Shown: positions 26,339 to 34,665 of the stretch, piece by piece
Numbering within the stretch: position 1 is the stretch's first letter
Layout: each line of letters starts with the position of its first letter
From: a virus
DNA: 56,542 bases
IMG/VR virus record: IMGVR_UViG_3300008952_002040
Location: 1-56,542 of that record
Reading direction: 5' to 3' (one strand)
Translations under genes and position numbers: made by a program
The notes under the pieces: generated by a model
Told to the model about the DNA's origin: nothing
Databases searched by the model: none
Seen by the model: the letters and a program-made list of their open reading frames with translations, nothing else

Positions 26339-28327
26339 CAATGGATCTCCTCTTTTAAATGTTGTTGCTATTACATCTCTAATATATGTTTCGGTTCTCT
26401 TGTCTCCACTATAATTTAACCATTTAAATTTAGATAACACAGATGCATGATTACCTGTCGTTTGCAATATGTCTTTATAAATCTTTATTCTCTTAGGTTC
26501 ATCCATTGGTTCGCTCCACCAATTAGATTTTGCTATTTTAAAATACTCTGGCCAATCATGTTCCATGGTAAATACAAACCCTTTAGTATAATCATAATCA
26601 GGAGTTACTATTAAATCTAGATTAAATTTCATTATACTATATAAGTTTTTTATGTCATAAGTATTTCGCATATATTGTTTTAATTCTTTTCTATATTCTG
26701 CAAAGTTGAGTAATAATAAAATTGTAATATATTCTTCAACATCGTACATAGGTTTTAATGTTGGTACTTCTTTAACTTCATATTCCCAAAACCAATCATT
26801 TTCTAAATCAAATATAAAGTTATTGATATGTTCATTTATTTTTGAATATATAGAATATACTGTGGGATATTTTGGATTCATAAAAAAGTTATTATGAAAA
26901 TCTCTATAAAAATCTTCATATAATATATTGTGTGTGAGCTTTAAATAAATTGAAATGTATCGTGTAAATCCAAATCCATGAAAACTTCTTATCATAGCTG
27001 AAAAATTATATATATCTATATAATCTAATCTACTATATGTAGAAGTAGATATAACAAATTCGCCTGACGAGGTTACCTCTTTTGGATTATCTTTCTTTCG
27101 GCGTCGTTGTTGTGGGTGTCGTTCTATTGTTTCTATCTGCCATTTCTTTTTATAAGCTGGTTCATTGGCTGGTGAATTTGGTAAAATTTGGAAATGAAAT
27201 ACTATAAAGTTTTCTAGTATACCTTCATTCATTACATCAAAAAAGTTTTGTTGCCATCTATCATAATTATCTCCTGGCAATCCCATTATAAAACAAGATT
27301 CAATAGGTATATTGTGATTACCAGTTTCTTTTGCTAACTTAATTAATTCTTGATGAGGAATATTTTTTCTGTCAATGGCTTTTAATACAATATCGGATGT
27401 TGATTGTAAAGGCAGTACACAAGTGGTTAACATCTCAGCGTCTCTAGCAATTTTTAATATTTCTTTTGTATGGTCTAATTTAGTTTTAGTATGTTGTAAA
27501 AAAATTCTTGGTGGATAACCACTCCTTTCTTTAACTTGTGCCATTTTAGATGTTATGTTTATATCTCTGGGAAAAATTCCAAAGTTAGCATTAATAACAT
27601 CTATGAATCCAATGCCAGCTTCTCCAGCAAACTCTATATCTTTATATACTATTTCTAAAGGAATCTTTCTAATTTTTTGTAGAGTAGAACTACCCCAATC
27701 GCAGAATGTACAACCAAATGGACAACCCCTATCACTTTCTAGCATGAGAGCCGTATTGTTTGAGCTGTGACAAAATTTTTTACTATCATGTGCAAGTTCC
27801 ATAAATTCTTCAGCATAATCATGGAAATATGATTTAGTAAACTCTTTTTTTAATATTGGCATACCAGTATCGCCACCATTCTTTAAAACCAATCCAGGAA
27901 TATCCTCAAAATCCATAGTACCTAATACAACTTCTTCAACTATTCTAGGAAAGGAAAACTCACCTTCATGTTTAACAACAATATCTATTTGTGGATTTTT
28001 ATAGAAAAACTCCATGTCTCTGTAATAAGGTTCTGGTCCTCCTACAACGACAAGACAATTCGGGTTTTCTTTTTTTATTTCGGCTGCTAGATTATAATTA
28101 GTTTCCCTGTTCCAGGTATAAACAGAACAAGCAAAAATGTTTAGATTTTTTAAATCATATCTAGATAATTTAATATGGTTCTTCCTATAGTATATCGGTT
28201 TATACCAATTAACTTCATCACCCAAACCAGGAACATCATCGACAGACCCTTTAAGAATTCCATGTATATATGGTAGATATTCAAAAGAAGTATATGAACA
28301 TGGATTACTATATAATATATCAATCAT
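26318..28327 (-). CDS. B12-binding-domain radical SAM protein (669 aa)
   Basis: Residues 1-135 have the fold pattern of a cobalamin-binding domain of the radical-SAM class (NLNIFACSVYTWN, CLVVVGGPEPYYRD, VVKHEGEFSFPRIVEE); the DxHxxG histidine motif is absent, as is common in this class. The radical-SAM core begins with the cluster motif RGCPFGCTFCDWG (Cys202, Cys206, Cys209) and includes IGFIDVINANFG and CFIMGLPGDN. The last 250 residues are not recognised. Family members carry out methylations, ring contractions and other radical steps on peptides, lipids and cofactors; the substrate here is unknown. Translation is coupled to the SET gene (8-base ATGATTGA overlap). It is the last minus-strand gene of an unusual enzyme block. 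Confidence 0.85.
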   Translation of the reverse strand: MIDILYSNPCSYTSFEYLPYIHGILKGSVDDVPGLGDEVNWYKPIYYRKNHIKLSRYDLKNLNIFACSVYTWNRETNYNLAAEIKKENPNCLVVVGGPEPYYRDMEFFYKNPQIDIVVKHEGEFSFPRIVEEVVLGTMDFEDIPGLVLKNGGDTGMPILKKEFTKSYFHDYAEEFMELAHDSKKFCHSSNNTALMLESDRGCPFGCTFCDWGSSTLQKIRKIPLEIVYKDIEFAGEAGIGFIDVINANFGIFPRDINITSKMAQVKERSGYPPRIFLQHTKTKLDHTKEILKIARDAEMLTTCVLPLQSTSDIVLKAIDRKNIPHQELIKLAKETGNHNIPIESCFIMGLPGDNYDRWQQNFFDVMNEGILENFIVFHFQILPNSPANEPAYKKKWQIETIERHPQQRRRKKDNPKEVTSSGEFVISTSTYSRLDYIDIYNFSAMIRSFHGFGFTRYISIYLKLTHNILYEDFYRDFHNNFFMNPKYPTVYSIYSKINEHINNFIFDLENDWFWEYEVKEVPTLKPMYDVEEYITILLLLNFAEYRKELKQYMRNTYDIKNLYSIMKFNLDLIVTPDYDYTKGFVFTMEHDWPEYFKIAKSNWWSEPMDEPKRIKIYKDILQTTGNHASVLSKFKWLNYSGDKRTETYIRDVIATTFKRGDPLLFDVFE

Positions 28328-28982
28328 TGATTAGGGCCTCATATTCTTTTTTTAATAACTCTGATTTATTTAAATCTATTTTCTGTAATCTTTTAAGTTG
28401 TTCTAGTTTAGCTTGGTCGTTAGTGCCTTTTATTTTTTCAAATAAATGTAAAGTAAATCGGTTAGCTTTCTGAAAATCTGATGAGAGCCAATCTTTACCA
28501 GTAACGTATGTTCTACATTCAACAAATCCACATTGACAATTTTCAAATTGCAGAACATCATCGTCATGTATAGTACCATAGTCTACAGATAGTTCCTCAT
28601 CCTTTTTAATATCTGTTAGTGTTTTAATACACATTTGTCCACTAACATAGCAATTAGGTTTACAAGTATGATTGATAGTAGCGGCATATTTATCCGTACC
28701 CATTTGTAATAGCATATGCTTAGGGTCAATCTGTCCACCAGTTGCAAAGTTCCATCTTGATTTCACAGCGTTATATTCTTCAACTGTAAGTACTATACCA
28801 CCTGCTAATACAACTGTTTCTCCAGCATCTATATCTTCTGTAGCAAATCTACCATTGCCGGCATTAGGAATTAATGATGGTCTTACTTCTGTTTGTGGTG
28901 ACATCCAAGATAAACCAATTGGATTTTTATCCAACCAATCAATCAATTCGTTTATTCTGGAAATTTTCATATAAGTGTTCAT
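28320..28982 (-). CDS. SET-domain protein lysine methyltransferase (220 aa)
   Basis: Clear SET-domain motifs are present: the N-terminal GNGRFATEDIDAGE loop, the NHTCKPNC motif at residues 104-111, EELSVDYG at 129-136, and a post-SET zinc-type cysteine cluster CQCGFVECRTYVTG (Cys149, 151, 156). These carry the SAM pocket and the catalytic tyrosine in eukaryotic and bacterial SET enzymes, so an active protein lysine methyltransferase is likely. The C-terminal 60 residues are a Lys/Leu/Glu-rich helix. It overlaps the PP-loop gene upstream by 44 bases if the first ATG is used; the ATG at 28970 would shorten that to 32. SET proteins are uncommon in tailed phages. Possible targets are host proteins or the virion; neither is visible. 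Confidence 0.85.
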   Translation of the reverse strand: MNTYMKISRINELIDWLDKNPIGLSWMSPQTEVRPSLIPNAGNGRFATEDIDAGETVVLAGGIVLTVEEYNAVKSRWNFATGGQIDPKHMLLQMGTDKYAATINHTCKPNCYVSGQMCIKTLTDIKKDEELSVDYGTIHDDDVLQFENCQCGFVECRTYVTGKDWLSSDFQKANRFTLHLFEKIKGTNDQAKLEQLKRLQKIDLNKSELLKKEYEALIND

Positions 28983-29928
28983 ACCCTATTGTTAAAGTTT
29001 TCACTTGTTCATCATAATCTGTCCAAAGTTCTTGAACATTTCCCCAATGAGATTGGAATTCGGTTCGCAATTCATGTTCCAGCTGCATCTCTGGTTTTGG
29101 AATATATTCAAATCCAGTATAGTCTGTATACGGTCTTCCCTTACGGCACCAACTTACAATTTTAGGACGTGGTTTTAAATTAGGAAAATGTGGTATACAC
29201 ATTTCATTTTTATTATACTGCATGGCAACATCAGTATGTTCTATATTATTAGCAAATTTAATTGTTTCCCAATCTAAAAATTGACTAATCTTTAACTCCG
29301 GTGTATATTTAAAAAACGACCCAGCACCATTTCTATTTTTATGTCTCAAATATCGTTCTTGACATCTTAATATTTCTGTATCTATATTCCAAGATTTGGT
29401 TGCTATTTTTTTATTTCTATGTAAATCAGCTTCTCCATATCCAATCACAGGAAAACCATCAACTAGTTCCATAGCCCATGGAAGAATACAAAATTGAGGA
29501 GTCCAAGATTGTATTAATGATCCAATATCCCATGCTTCATTTTCTAAAAATTTTCTATAATCTAAATCTAGAATAAGTGGTTCTATATTATATTCTTCAC
29601 ACCACTCTACAGCAAATTTCATATCATGCCAATTCCAAGAATCAGTCAACCTAATAATAACTATTTTAAAAGGCACACCCGATAATCTAAATGATTCTGC
29701 TACTATTTGTGAGTCCATACCTCCACTAAAATAGATAGTGGGTATTTCTCCATTAGCTTCATCATATATAAGTTTTGCTGTTGCTATACATTCTTCACGC
29801 CAAGGTAATGGTTCTCTAGTTAATCTTCCATACCTTACAAAAAATTTATCACTATCCTTTTTACGAAATGAAAATGGAATATCATTATAACCCCATACAA
29901 ATGTATTTCTATAATTCACGAAAGACAT
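28939..29928 (-). CDS. PP-loop ATPase, asparagine-synthetase-like, no glutaminase domain (329 aa)
   Basis: The N-type ATP-pyrophosphatase loop YFSGGMDSQIVAE (residues 66-78) is intact, and the following strand/helix order (FKIVIIRLTDSWNWHDMKFAVEWC) fits the asparagine synthetase C-terminal domain family. There is no N-terminal class-II glutamine amidotransferase domain with Cys1, so amide nitrogen would have to come from ammonia or another amine, as in stand-alone family members that make amide or lactam bonds. The N-terminal 40 residues are not recognised. Neighbours are a GNAT acetyltransferase upstream (20-base overlap) and the SET gene downstream. The substrate is unknown; acyl-adenylate chemistry on a peptide, sugar or small molecule is inferred from the family. 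Confidence 0.8.
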   Translation of the reverse strand: MSFVNYRNTFVWGYNDIPFSFRKKDSDKFFVRYGRLTREPLPWREECIATAKLIYDEANGEIPTIYFSGGMDSQIVAESFRLSGVPFKIVIIRLTDSWNWHDMKFAVEWCEEYNIEPLILDLDYRKFLENEAWDIGSLIQSWTPQFCILPWAMELVDGFPVIGYGEADLHRNKKIATKSWNIDTEILRCQERYLRHKNRNGAGSFFKYTPELKISQFLDWETIKFANNIEHTDVAMQYNKNEMCIPHFPNLKPRPKIVSWCRKGRPYTDYTGFEYIPKPEMQLEHELRTEFQSHWGNVQELWTDYDEQVKTLTIGYEHLYENFQNKRID

Positions 29929-30358
29929 AACAATTTACTCCCCAATCGGCCTGTTCAAATTCAGACTCTTTAGTAAATCCAGCTCGAATATATAAAGGTA
30001 GTGCTATATTATTAGGGTAACCCCACACACCATTACCACCCAAATCTTTTGCTGTTTGTATTGTTTGTTCCAATAACAATTTGCCAAAACCTTTACGTCT
30101 ATATTCTGACAAAACATAAAATGATCGGACACGATATAGATTGTTGGGAGTTAAATATACACTGAGAGTACCACAAAGTTTATCGTTTACATAAGCACCA
30201 AAAAAAGTTATATTTAATTCATTTTCAGATAAAGTCCACTTTGCACTTTTATTTTTGTAAACCATTTTGACATATTTTTTATGTTCTCTACCAGGATGTA
30301 ATAATTCCCATAATGGTAATATATCTTCAAATTCTATTGTCCTTATTTTATAATTCAC
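29909..30358 (-). CDS. GNAT-family N-acetyltransferase (149 aa)
   Basis: From the GTG at 30358 the 149-aa product is a compact GNAT domain: beta-1 KIRTIEFEDILPLWELL, a central FFGAYVNDKLCGTLSVYL, the acetyl-CoA motif A strand YRVRSFYVLSEYRRKGFGKLLLEQ with the RRKGFGK pyrophosphate loop at 87-93, and a C-terminal ALPLYIRAGFTKE. A longer frame continues upstream for 32 codons, but that part crosses a palindromic late promoter and the opposite gene, so it is not taken as coding. The GTG has no ribosome site, and a TATAAATA ends eight bases before it, suggesting a nearly leaderless message. The substrate is unknown. It heads the minus-strand GNAT/PP-loop/SET/radical-SAM run. Confidence 0.8.
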   Translation of the reverse strand: MNYKIRTIEFEDILPLWELLHPGREHKKYVKMVYKNKSAKWTLSENELNITFFGAYVNDKLCGTLSVYLTPNNLYRVRSFYVLSEYRRKGFGKLLLEQTIQTAKDLGGNGVWGYPNNIALPLYIRAGFTKESEFEQADWGVNCYVFREL

Positions 30359-30359
30359 T

Positions 30360-30375
30360 ATATAAATATTTATAT
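30360..30375. promoter_or_regulatory. Palindromic divergent late promoter between GNAT and radical-SAM genes
   Basis: ATATAAATATTTATAT is a perfect 16-base palindrome with TATAAATA on the plus strand (30361-30368) and on the minus strand (30374 down to 30367). The start codons are eight bases beyond each octamer (ATG at 30377 plus, GTG at 30358 minus). With T4-type start sites both messages would have leaders of only a few bases. Confidence 0.65.
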
Positions 30376-30376
30376 T

Positions 30377-31546
30377 ATGAATAAAAGTTATTGTAAAAGG
30401 GCTTTCGACCATATCTATTGTGACAGCAGAGGTAGATATAGGCTTTGTTGTCATGCTTTTCCATTTGAAGATAAACCTATATTTAATTCTACAGTAACAA
30501 CTCCCTTTAAATATTATCTTTCACCAGAAATGGATGAAGTAAGAAAGAAAATGTTAAATGGTGAAGATATTCCCCAATGCGGATTGTGTACTTCCATGGA
30601 AAGTGGAAAAATGCTTCCTGAGCATCTCCGTTGGGTCCCAAAGCATCGAGCGACTAGTTGCATTATTGGTCCAAAAACTAACGAAAATATAATTAGTAAT
30701 GTAGGAATATCCTTTAGAGAGTTTAATAAAATACAAACTGAACCTAGAGATATAGAATTAAAATTAAGAATATTTGGTACTCATTGTAATCTATCTTGTT
30801 ATATGTGTCACCCACAAAATTCTTCAACAAGAAGAAAAGAATTATCATTATTAAAAAATAAGTATTTTGGCTATGACGACATACCCATAAAAAAAGAACA
30901 ATACGATAAAACTATAAAAGACGTTCTTGATAATATAGACAGAGTTTCTTCAATAAAATTTACTGGAGGTGAACCATTTTTATTGCCTAGAATGTGGGAT
31001 TTTTTAGATAAAATTTCCGATGAAGATGCTAGTAAAATTGAAGTTGGTTTTGATACGAATTTAACTTCTATGGACTATACAAAATTTACTTCTGATGTAA
31101 TATTAAAATTTAAAAAGGTTAATCTTGCCGTGTCTTGTGACCATTATGGTGACAAATTAGCTTGGATAAGATACCCAATGGATGTTAAAAAATTTGAATC
31201 TAATTTAAAACTTTATAGAGAGTGGATAAACTTTTTACATTGCACAGCTTCTATATTAAATATAAATGATTATGACGAAATAATAAAATATTATAAAGAT
31301 CATTTTGATTTAAAATTAAAATTTTGTTCAATTGCATATACCCCTTCTTTCTTAGCGCCAAGAAATTCAAATAATAAAAAAGAATTAATAGAACGTTTTA
31401 AAGATAATGAAATTATATTAGCAAAAGAACTTGAAAATGAACCTCATGAATCTGGCCTAGAAAAAATGAAACAATATATATCGGAGCTTAATAAAATTAG
31501 AAAAACAGATATCTCAAAATTATGGCCAGATTTGGACGCTTTATGA
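30377..31546 (+). CDS. Radical SAM protein of the TWITCH/SPASM-like type (389 aa)
   Basis: The N-terminus has a cysteine-rich auxiliary-cluster region (Cys6, 15, 24, 25, then Cys68 and 71 in QCGLC), as in phage twitch-domain radical-SAM proteins. The core begins GTHCNLSCYMCHPQ (Cys137, 141, 144) and has the GGEP SAM motif at about 197-200 (IKFTGGEPFLLP). Family members use an extra iron-sulfur cluster to act on peptides or small substrates. Related proteins occur in several T4-like marine phages, as I recall, without known function. It starts the two-gene plus-strand island at a divergent late promoter and overlaps the next radical-SAM gene by four bases (ATGA), so the two are coupled. Confidence 0.87.
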   Translation: MNKSYCKRAFDHIYCDSRGRYRLCCHAFPFEDKPIFNSTVTTPFKYYLSPEMDEVRKKMLNGEDIPQCGLCTSMESGKMLPEHLRWVPKHRATSCIIGPKTNENIISNVGISFREFNKIQTEPRDIELKLRIFGTHCNLSCYMCHPQNSSTRRKELSLLKNKYFGYDDIPIKKEQYDKTIKDVLDNIDRVSSIKFTGGEPFLLPRMWDFLDKISDEDASKIEVGFDTNLTSMDYTKFTSDVILKFKKVNLAVSCDHYGDKLAWIRYPMDVKKFESNLKLYREWINFLHCTASILNINDYDEIIKYYKDHFDLKLKFCSIAYTPSFLAPRNSNNKKELIERFKDNEIILAKELENEPHESGLEKMKQYISELNKIRKTDISKLWPDLDAL

Positions 31547-32523
31547 ATAATGAAAAATTGTATGCTGCACTATCTAGAAATACAATAAATTTAGATATAT
31601 GTGCCAAATGTACTTTGAAGTGTGGTGGTTGTGCTAGAAAACAACATGATAAACACAAAATAAAAGTGCCGGGTGATTATATGTCTATAGAATGTTTTAA
31701 AAAAATTATAGACTTTTTCGTAGGCATCTCTTTCTGTGGTCAAATATCAGATCCAATATTACACCCAAATTTACCTGAATTTTTAAAACTTACTTATGAA
31801 AAAGGAATTCGGGTCCAAGTTCACACTGCTGTTTCTCACAAACCTTTATCTTGGCATAAAAAATGTTATGAAGCAAATCCAAAGGCAAAATGGTGGTTTG
31901 GTATAGATGGTCTTCCAGAAGAAAGCCATAAGTATAGAGTTAATCAAGATGGTATAAAAGAATTTGAAAGAATGAAGTTATGTGCTGAAATGGGATTAAA
32001 AACTACATGGCAATATATAATTTTTAATTATAATGAAAATCATGTAGATGAAGCCAGACAAATGGCTACCGACATTGGTGTTTGGTTTATGGAGTTGCGA
32101 TCCTCAAGATGGAATAAAGAAACTATACATTTAAAACCAAAACAAAAAGATTCTTTTGGAGAAAGAAAAGAAATAAAAAAAATAGATCCAAAGTGCATCG
32201 AAAAACTAGAGAAAAAATCAGGAAGTTTGGATAGAAAGGGGCTGGGTCAGTCAGCAACTGGATATCTTCTTCCATGTTGTTGGAAAGATCCAGCAATTCT
32301 CAGTATTCAAGAAATTCAGGATATAAAGGAGTTATTTCAAGATCATTTAAAAATAGAAAATGTAGATACTATAGAAGAAATTATATTTTCTGATGAATGG
32401 ATAAATTTTTTTAAAGTATTAATATCTGATCCAGAAAATGCTCCCGCTAGTTGCAAAAGATATTGTAGAGATAGGGTGCCTGATAACCAACAACATTTAG
32501 TAACAAATAAAATAGTTAAATGA
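31543..32523 (+). CDS. Radical SAM protein with C-terminal cysteine cluster (326 aa)
   Basis: The cluster motif CAKCTLKCGGCARKQ gives Cys23-x3-Cys27-x2-Cys30 near the N-terminus. Further on, SFCGQISDPILHPN sits where the GGEP region is expected, but in altered form. The C-terminus has LPCCW and CKRYCRD, cysteines fit for a second, SPASM-like iron-sulfur site. The start at 31543 is chosen because it overlaps the previous stop (ATGA); an earlier in-frame ATG lies inside the preceding gene. Tail-to-tail it overlaps the glycosyltransferase gene on the other strand by eight bases. Substrate unknown; being coupled to another radical-SAM gene, it may act on the same substrate. Confidence 0.85.
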   Translation: MNNEKLYAALSRNTINLDICAKCTLKCGGCARKQHDKHKIKVPGDYMSIECFKKIIDFFVGISFCGQISDPILHPNLPEFLKLTYEKGIRVQVHTAVSHKPLSWHKKCYEANPKAKWWFGIDGLPEESHKYRVNQDGIKEFERMKLCAEMGLKTTWQYIIFNYNENHVDEARQMATDIGVWFMELRSSRWNKETIHLKPKQKDSFGERKEIKKIDPKCIEKLEKKSGSLDRKGLGQSATGYLLPCCWKDPAILSIQEIQDIKELFQDHLKIENVDTIEEIIFSDEWINFFKVLISDPENAPASCKRYCRDRVPDNQQHLVTNKIVK

Positions 32524-33199
32524 AATATCTATAATCTTTCCAATTATGAGGTTTGTTTTCGGATCGGGTGAAGTGTACCATCTTTATATCTGGATGAAAT
32601 TCTCCTCCCAAATAAACATAATCATTGCCCGTTTGTTTATTATATTTTTTAGTAATATTCGTTTGCCATTCAACACCTTCATCACACCATCTAGTAACCC
32701 AAGAATCTGGAAAGGTAATAAGTTCTAATCTTTTATTTACAAAATCTTCTACAAAATATTGTTCGCCGTTTACTGGCCCTATTGTTGTTCCGTTTTTAAT
32801 ATACCAAGATTGCCAGTGTCTAGGATCCATCATAAAAGCTTTGTAGATATATTTACAATCTTTAGGATAGTATTTAAAGAACCCACCATTAATCTTATAG
32901 TCGCCTTTAAGAGCTCCACCCCACCAACTAGGCATAGCAAGAAACTGACCGTGTTCTATTGGATAGTCAAAGACTTCTTTATAATTATTCACCAAAAGCA
33001 TATCAATGTCCATAACACAAACAGGTTCATCAATATCTAGATTCATGGCCGCCATTTTATTCCATTGATACCATATGTCCTTTTGTATAGGCTCTTTTAT
33101 CCAAACAATTTCATAATCTGTTAATTTACTTTCAAGATAGGTTTCATATTCTGGACCATACTTATTACCTATTCTAACTATTATTATTTTTGTCCGCAT
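32516..33199 (-). CDS. Glycosyltransferase-like protein with DxD motif (227 aa)
   Basis: From the ATG at 33199 the product starts MRTKIIIVRIG, a good first strand of a GT-A fold, and has VMDIDMLLVN, a DxD-type motif for metal and nucleotide-sugar binding, followed by a strand with SWWGGALKGDYKINGGFF and a C-terminal MVHFTRSENKPHNW, where the final His could bind metal as in GT8-like enzymes. A longer frame adds 27 residues but lies in the end of the methyltransferase gene. It is the last gene of the sugar-modification cassette and converges with the radical-SAM pair. Acceptor and donor unknown. Confidence 0.72.
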   Translation of the reverse strand: MRTKIIIVRIGNKYGPEYETYLESKLTDYEIVWIKEPIQKDIWYQWNKMAAMNLDIDEPVCVMDIDMLLVNNYKEVFDYPIEHGQFLAMPSWWGGALKGDYKINGGFFKYYPKDCKYIYKAFMMDPRHWQSWYIKNGTTIGPVNGEQYFVEDFVNKRLELITFPDSWVTRWCDEGVEWQTNITKKYNKQTGNDYVYLGGEFHPDIKMVHFTRSENKPHNWKDYRYFI

Positions 33200-33806
33200 A
33201 TTCTTCAAAAGTTTCCAACCCAGGCAAATACTTTTTGCCAGTAAAGCAGCCTCCCAATTTTGGTATTTTATAACCAACATTCTTTTCTATATTTCTTCCC
33301 TTCTCTATAACTATAACATCACATCTATATATTGATAGTGAGTAGATTTCATTAAACTCTTTTGCGGCTTTTAAAATAATATCTTTCTCTTTTATATCTT
33401 CACAAAGATAAACACCTTTTGGACTTAAAAGAGGTAAAATCCATTTCATCGTTTCTATTTGTTGTGATACTTTATGTCCGCCGTCGTCTATAAAAATATC
33501 AACTTTACCTATTATCGAATCTCTAAAAGAACTATCTGTAATATCACCTATAAGTATATCTATTTGACAATCTCCATTCAAAGCTCGACATTCTTCTTCT
33601 TTATCTATTCCGTAAATTTTGCTTTTAGGACCAAAACATGATTTCCACATTTCTAAAGAACCGCCATGGTGTATACCTAATTCCATTACACGAACATTTG
33701 TATCATAAAATTTTTTAAAATGGTCGTGATAAATTTGTAATTTTTCAGCACACTTCCAAGATTTCATACCTTCATGGTTATTAAAAAAATATATAAATCT
33801 ATTCAT
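33174..33806 (-). CDS. SAM-dependent methyltransferase, MycE/cephalosporin-hydroxylase-like (210 aa)
   Basis: The SAM-binding motif MELGIHHGGSLEMWKSCFG (residues 41-59), the acidic end of strand two IYGIDKE, and the IDDGGHKVSQQ motif near residues 106-115 match the family that includes sugar O-methyltransferases such as MycE and ElmMI, which use a metal held by the DDGGH region. That fits its place in a run of glycosyltransferase genes: it may methylate a sugar on a glycan. The ATG at 33806 overlaps the preceding stop by eight bases; an upstream in-frame start adds six residues but is less likely. The exact substrate is inference. Confidence 0.82.
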   Translation of the reverse strand: MNRFIYFFNNHEGMKSWKCAEKLQIYHDHFKKFYDTNVRVMELGIHHGGSLEMWKSCFGPKSKIYGIDKEEECRALNGDCQIDILIGDITDSSFRDSIIGKVDIFIDDGGHKVSQQIETMKWILPLLSPKGVYLCEDIKEKDIILKAAKEFNEIYSLSIYRCDVIVIEKGRNIEKNVGYKIPKLGGCFTGKKYLPGLETFEEYADKNNNS

Positions 33807-34665
33807 CAGGCCAATACATATCAAAACGTTTATTAATCATGTGGTATAATTTAACATCGGGATCTAATTCTTCATCTACATCTAAAACTCTAGCGTGCCA
33901 ATAATAATCTAAAAGAGTAATAGGTACATTATTTTCAACAACTCTATATCCAAAAACAGTTTCATTATCGAAACCAAAGTTCTGTCTTATATCTATAGGA
34001 TACATACTGTATTCATCATCTTGGAGTTCTTTCATGTACTCCATTAAATTTTCAAAGTCATCAAAATAATGTAAGTTTGCTATTGAATTTGTTGTACCAC
34101 CCATGATTGCTGTATTCCATGCTTTAACATCCAAAGTTTCGTATTCTCTATAGGTTAACATAGCATGAGCATTCCAATATTTGGAAATAGGATTTCTATT
34201 ATCATGTGTTTCCATTCTACCAATCATCAAATTGAAACGAGCATCCTCCTTTGAATCTGCTAGACAAACAGAATCTTCCACGTTCCATACATCAAAAAAA
34301 TCTTTAGTGGTATTTGGTATTACATCAAAATCCAAATACAACACCTTCTCATACTTCTTTGCTGTTTCTACAAACAACCAAATCTTATAAAAATTAAGAA
34401 TGTCATAGTGTGACATTGTTGGTTGAAGTTTATGTAACCAATCATAAAACTCTCTATACTCTTTATCATCACGAAACAGAATATAATCTGCTCCGATAGC
34501 TTTAGCATATTCTATCTGAGCAGCTTCTAATTTTTCAGCATACTTCTTTAATTGTAATCTAGTTCTTTCACTTTTATTAATAGTATCCCATGCATAAGGT
34601 TTCTGTTCATCAATCTCATTAGGAGGAATATCTATATAAAGACTATATATTAATTTCTTTTTCAT
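33799..34665 (-). CDS. GT8-like glycosyltransferase (288 aa), paralogue of the gene at 35293
   Basis: A GT-A type enzyme: N-terminal strand KLIYSLYIDIPP, a region YEKVLYLDFDVIPNT with a DxD metal motif near residue 115, KAWNTAIMGG in the acceptor/donor site region and LYHMINKRFDMYW at the C-terminus. The same landmarks in the same order appear in the 274-aa product at 35293-36117 (DEILYLDSDVVIN, EIWNTGIIA, MIHVINKRFEDV), so the pair arose by duplication. The start overlaps the sulfotransferase-like gene by 23 bases and has no ribosome site, implying coupling. Likely transfers a sugar to a phage or host glycan; specificity unknown. Confidence 0.78.
   Translation of the reverse strand: MKKKLIYSLYIDIPPNEIDEQKPYAWDTINKSERTRLQLKKYAEKLEAAQIEYAKAIGADYILFRDDKEYREFYDWLHKLQPTMSHYDILNFYKIWLFVETAKKYEKVLYLDFDVIPNTTKDFFDVWNVEDSVCLADSKEDARFNLMIGRMETHDNRNPISKYWNAHAMLTYREYETLDVKAWNTAIMGGTTNSIANLHYFDDFENLMEYMKELQDDEYSMYPIDIRQNFGFDNETVFGYRVVENNVPITLLDYYWHARVLDVDEELDPDVKLYHMINKRFDMYWPDE

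Noticed and set aside
30359-30454. Upstream extension of the GNAT gene by 32 codons
   Set aside because: It would read through the divergent promoter and into the opposite radical-SAM gene; the GNAT fold is complete from the GTG at 30358.
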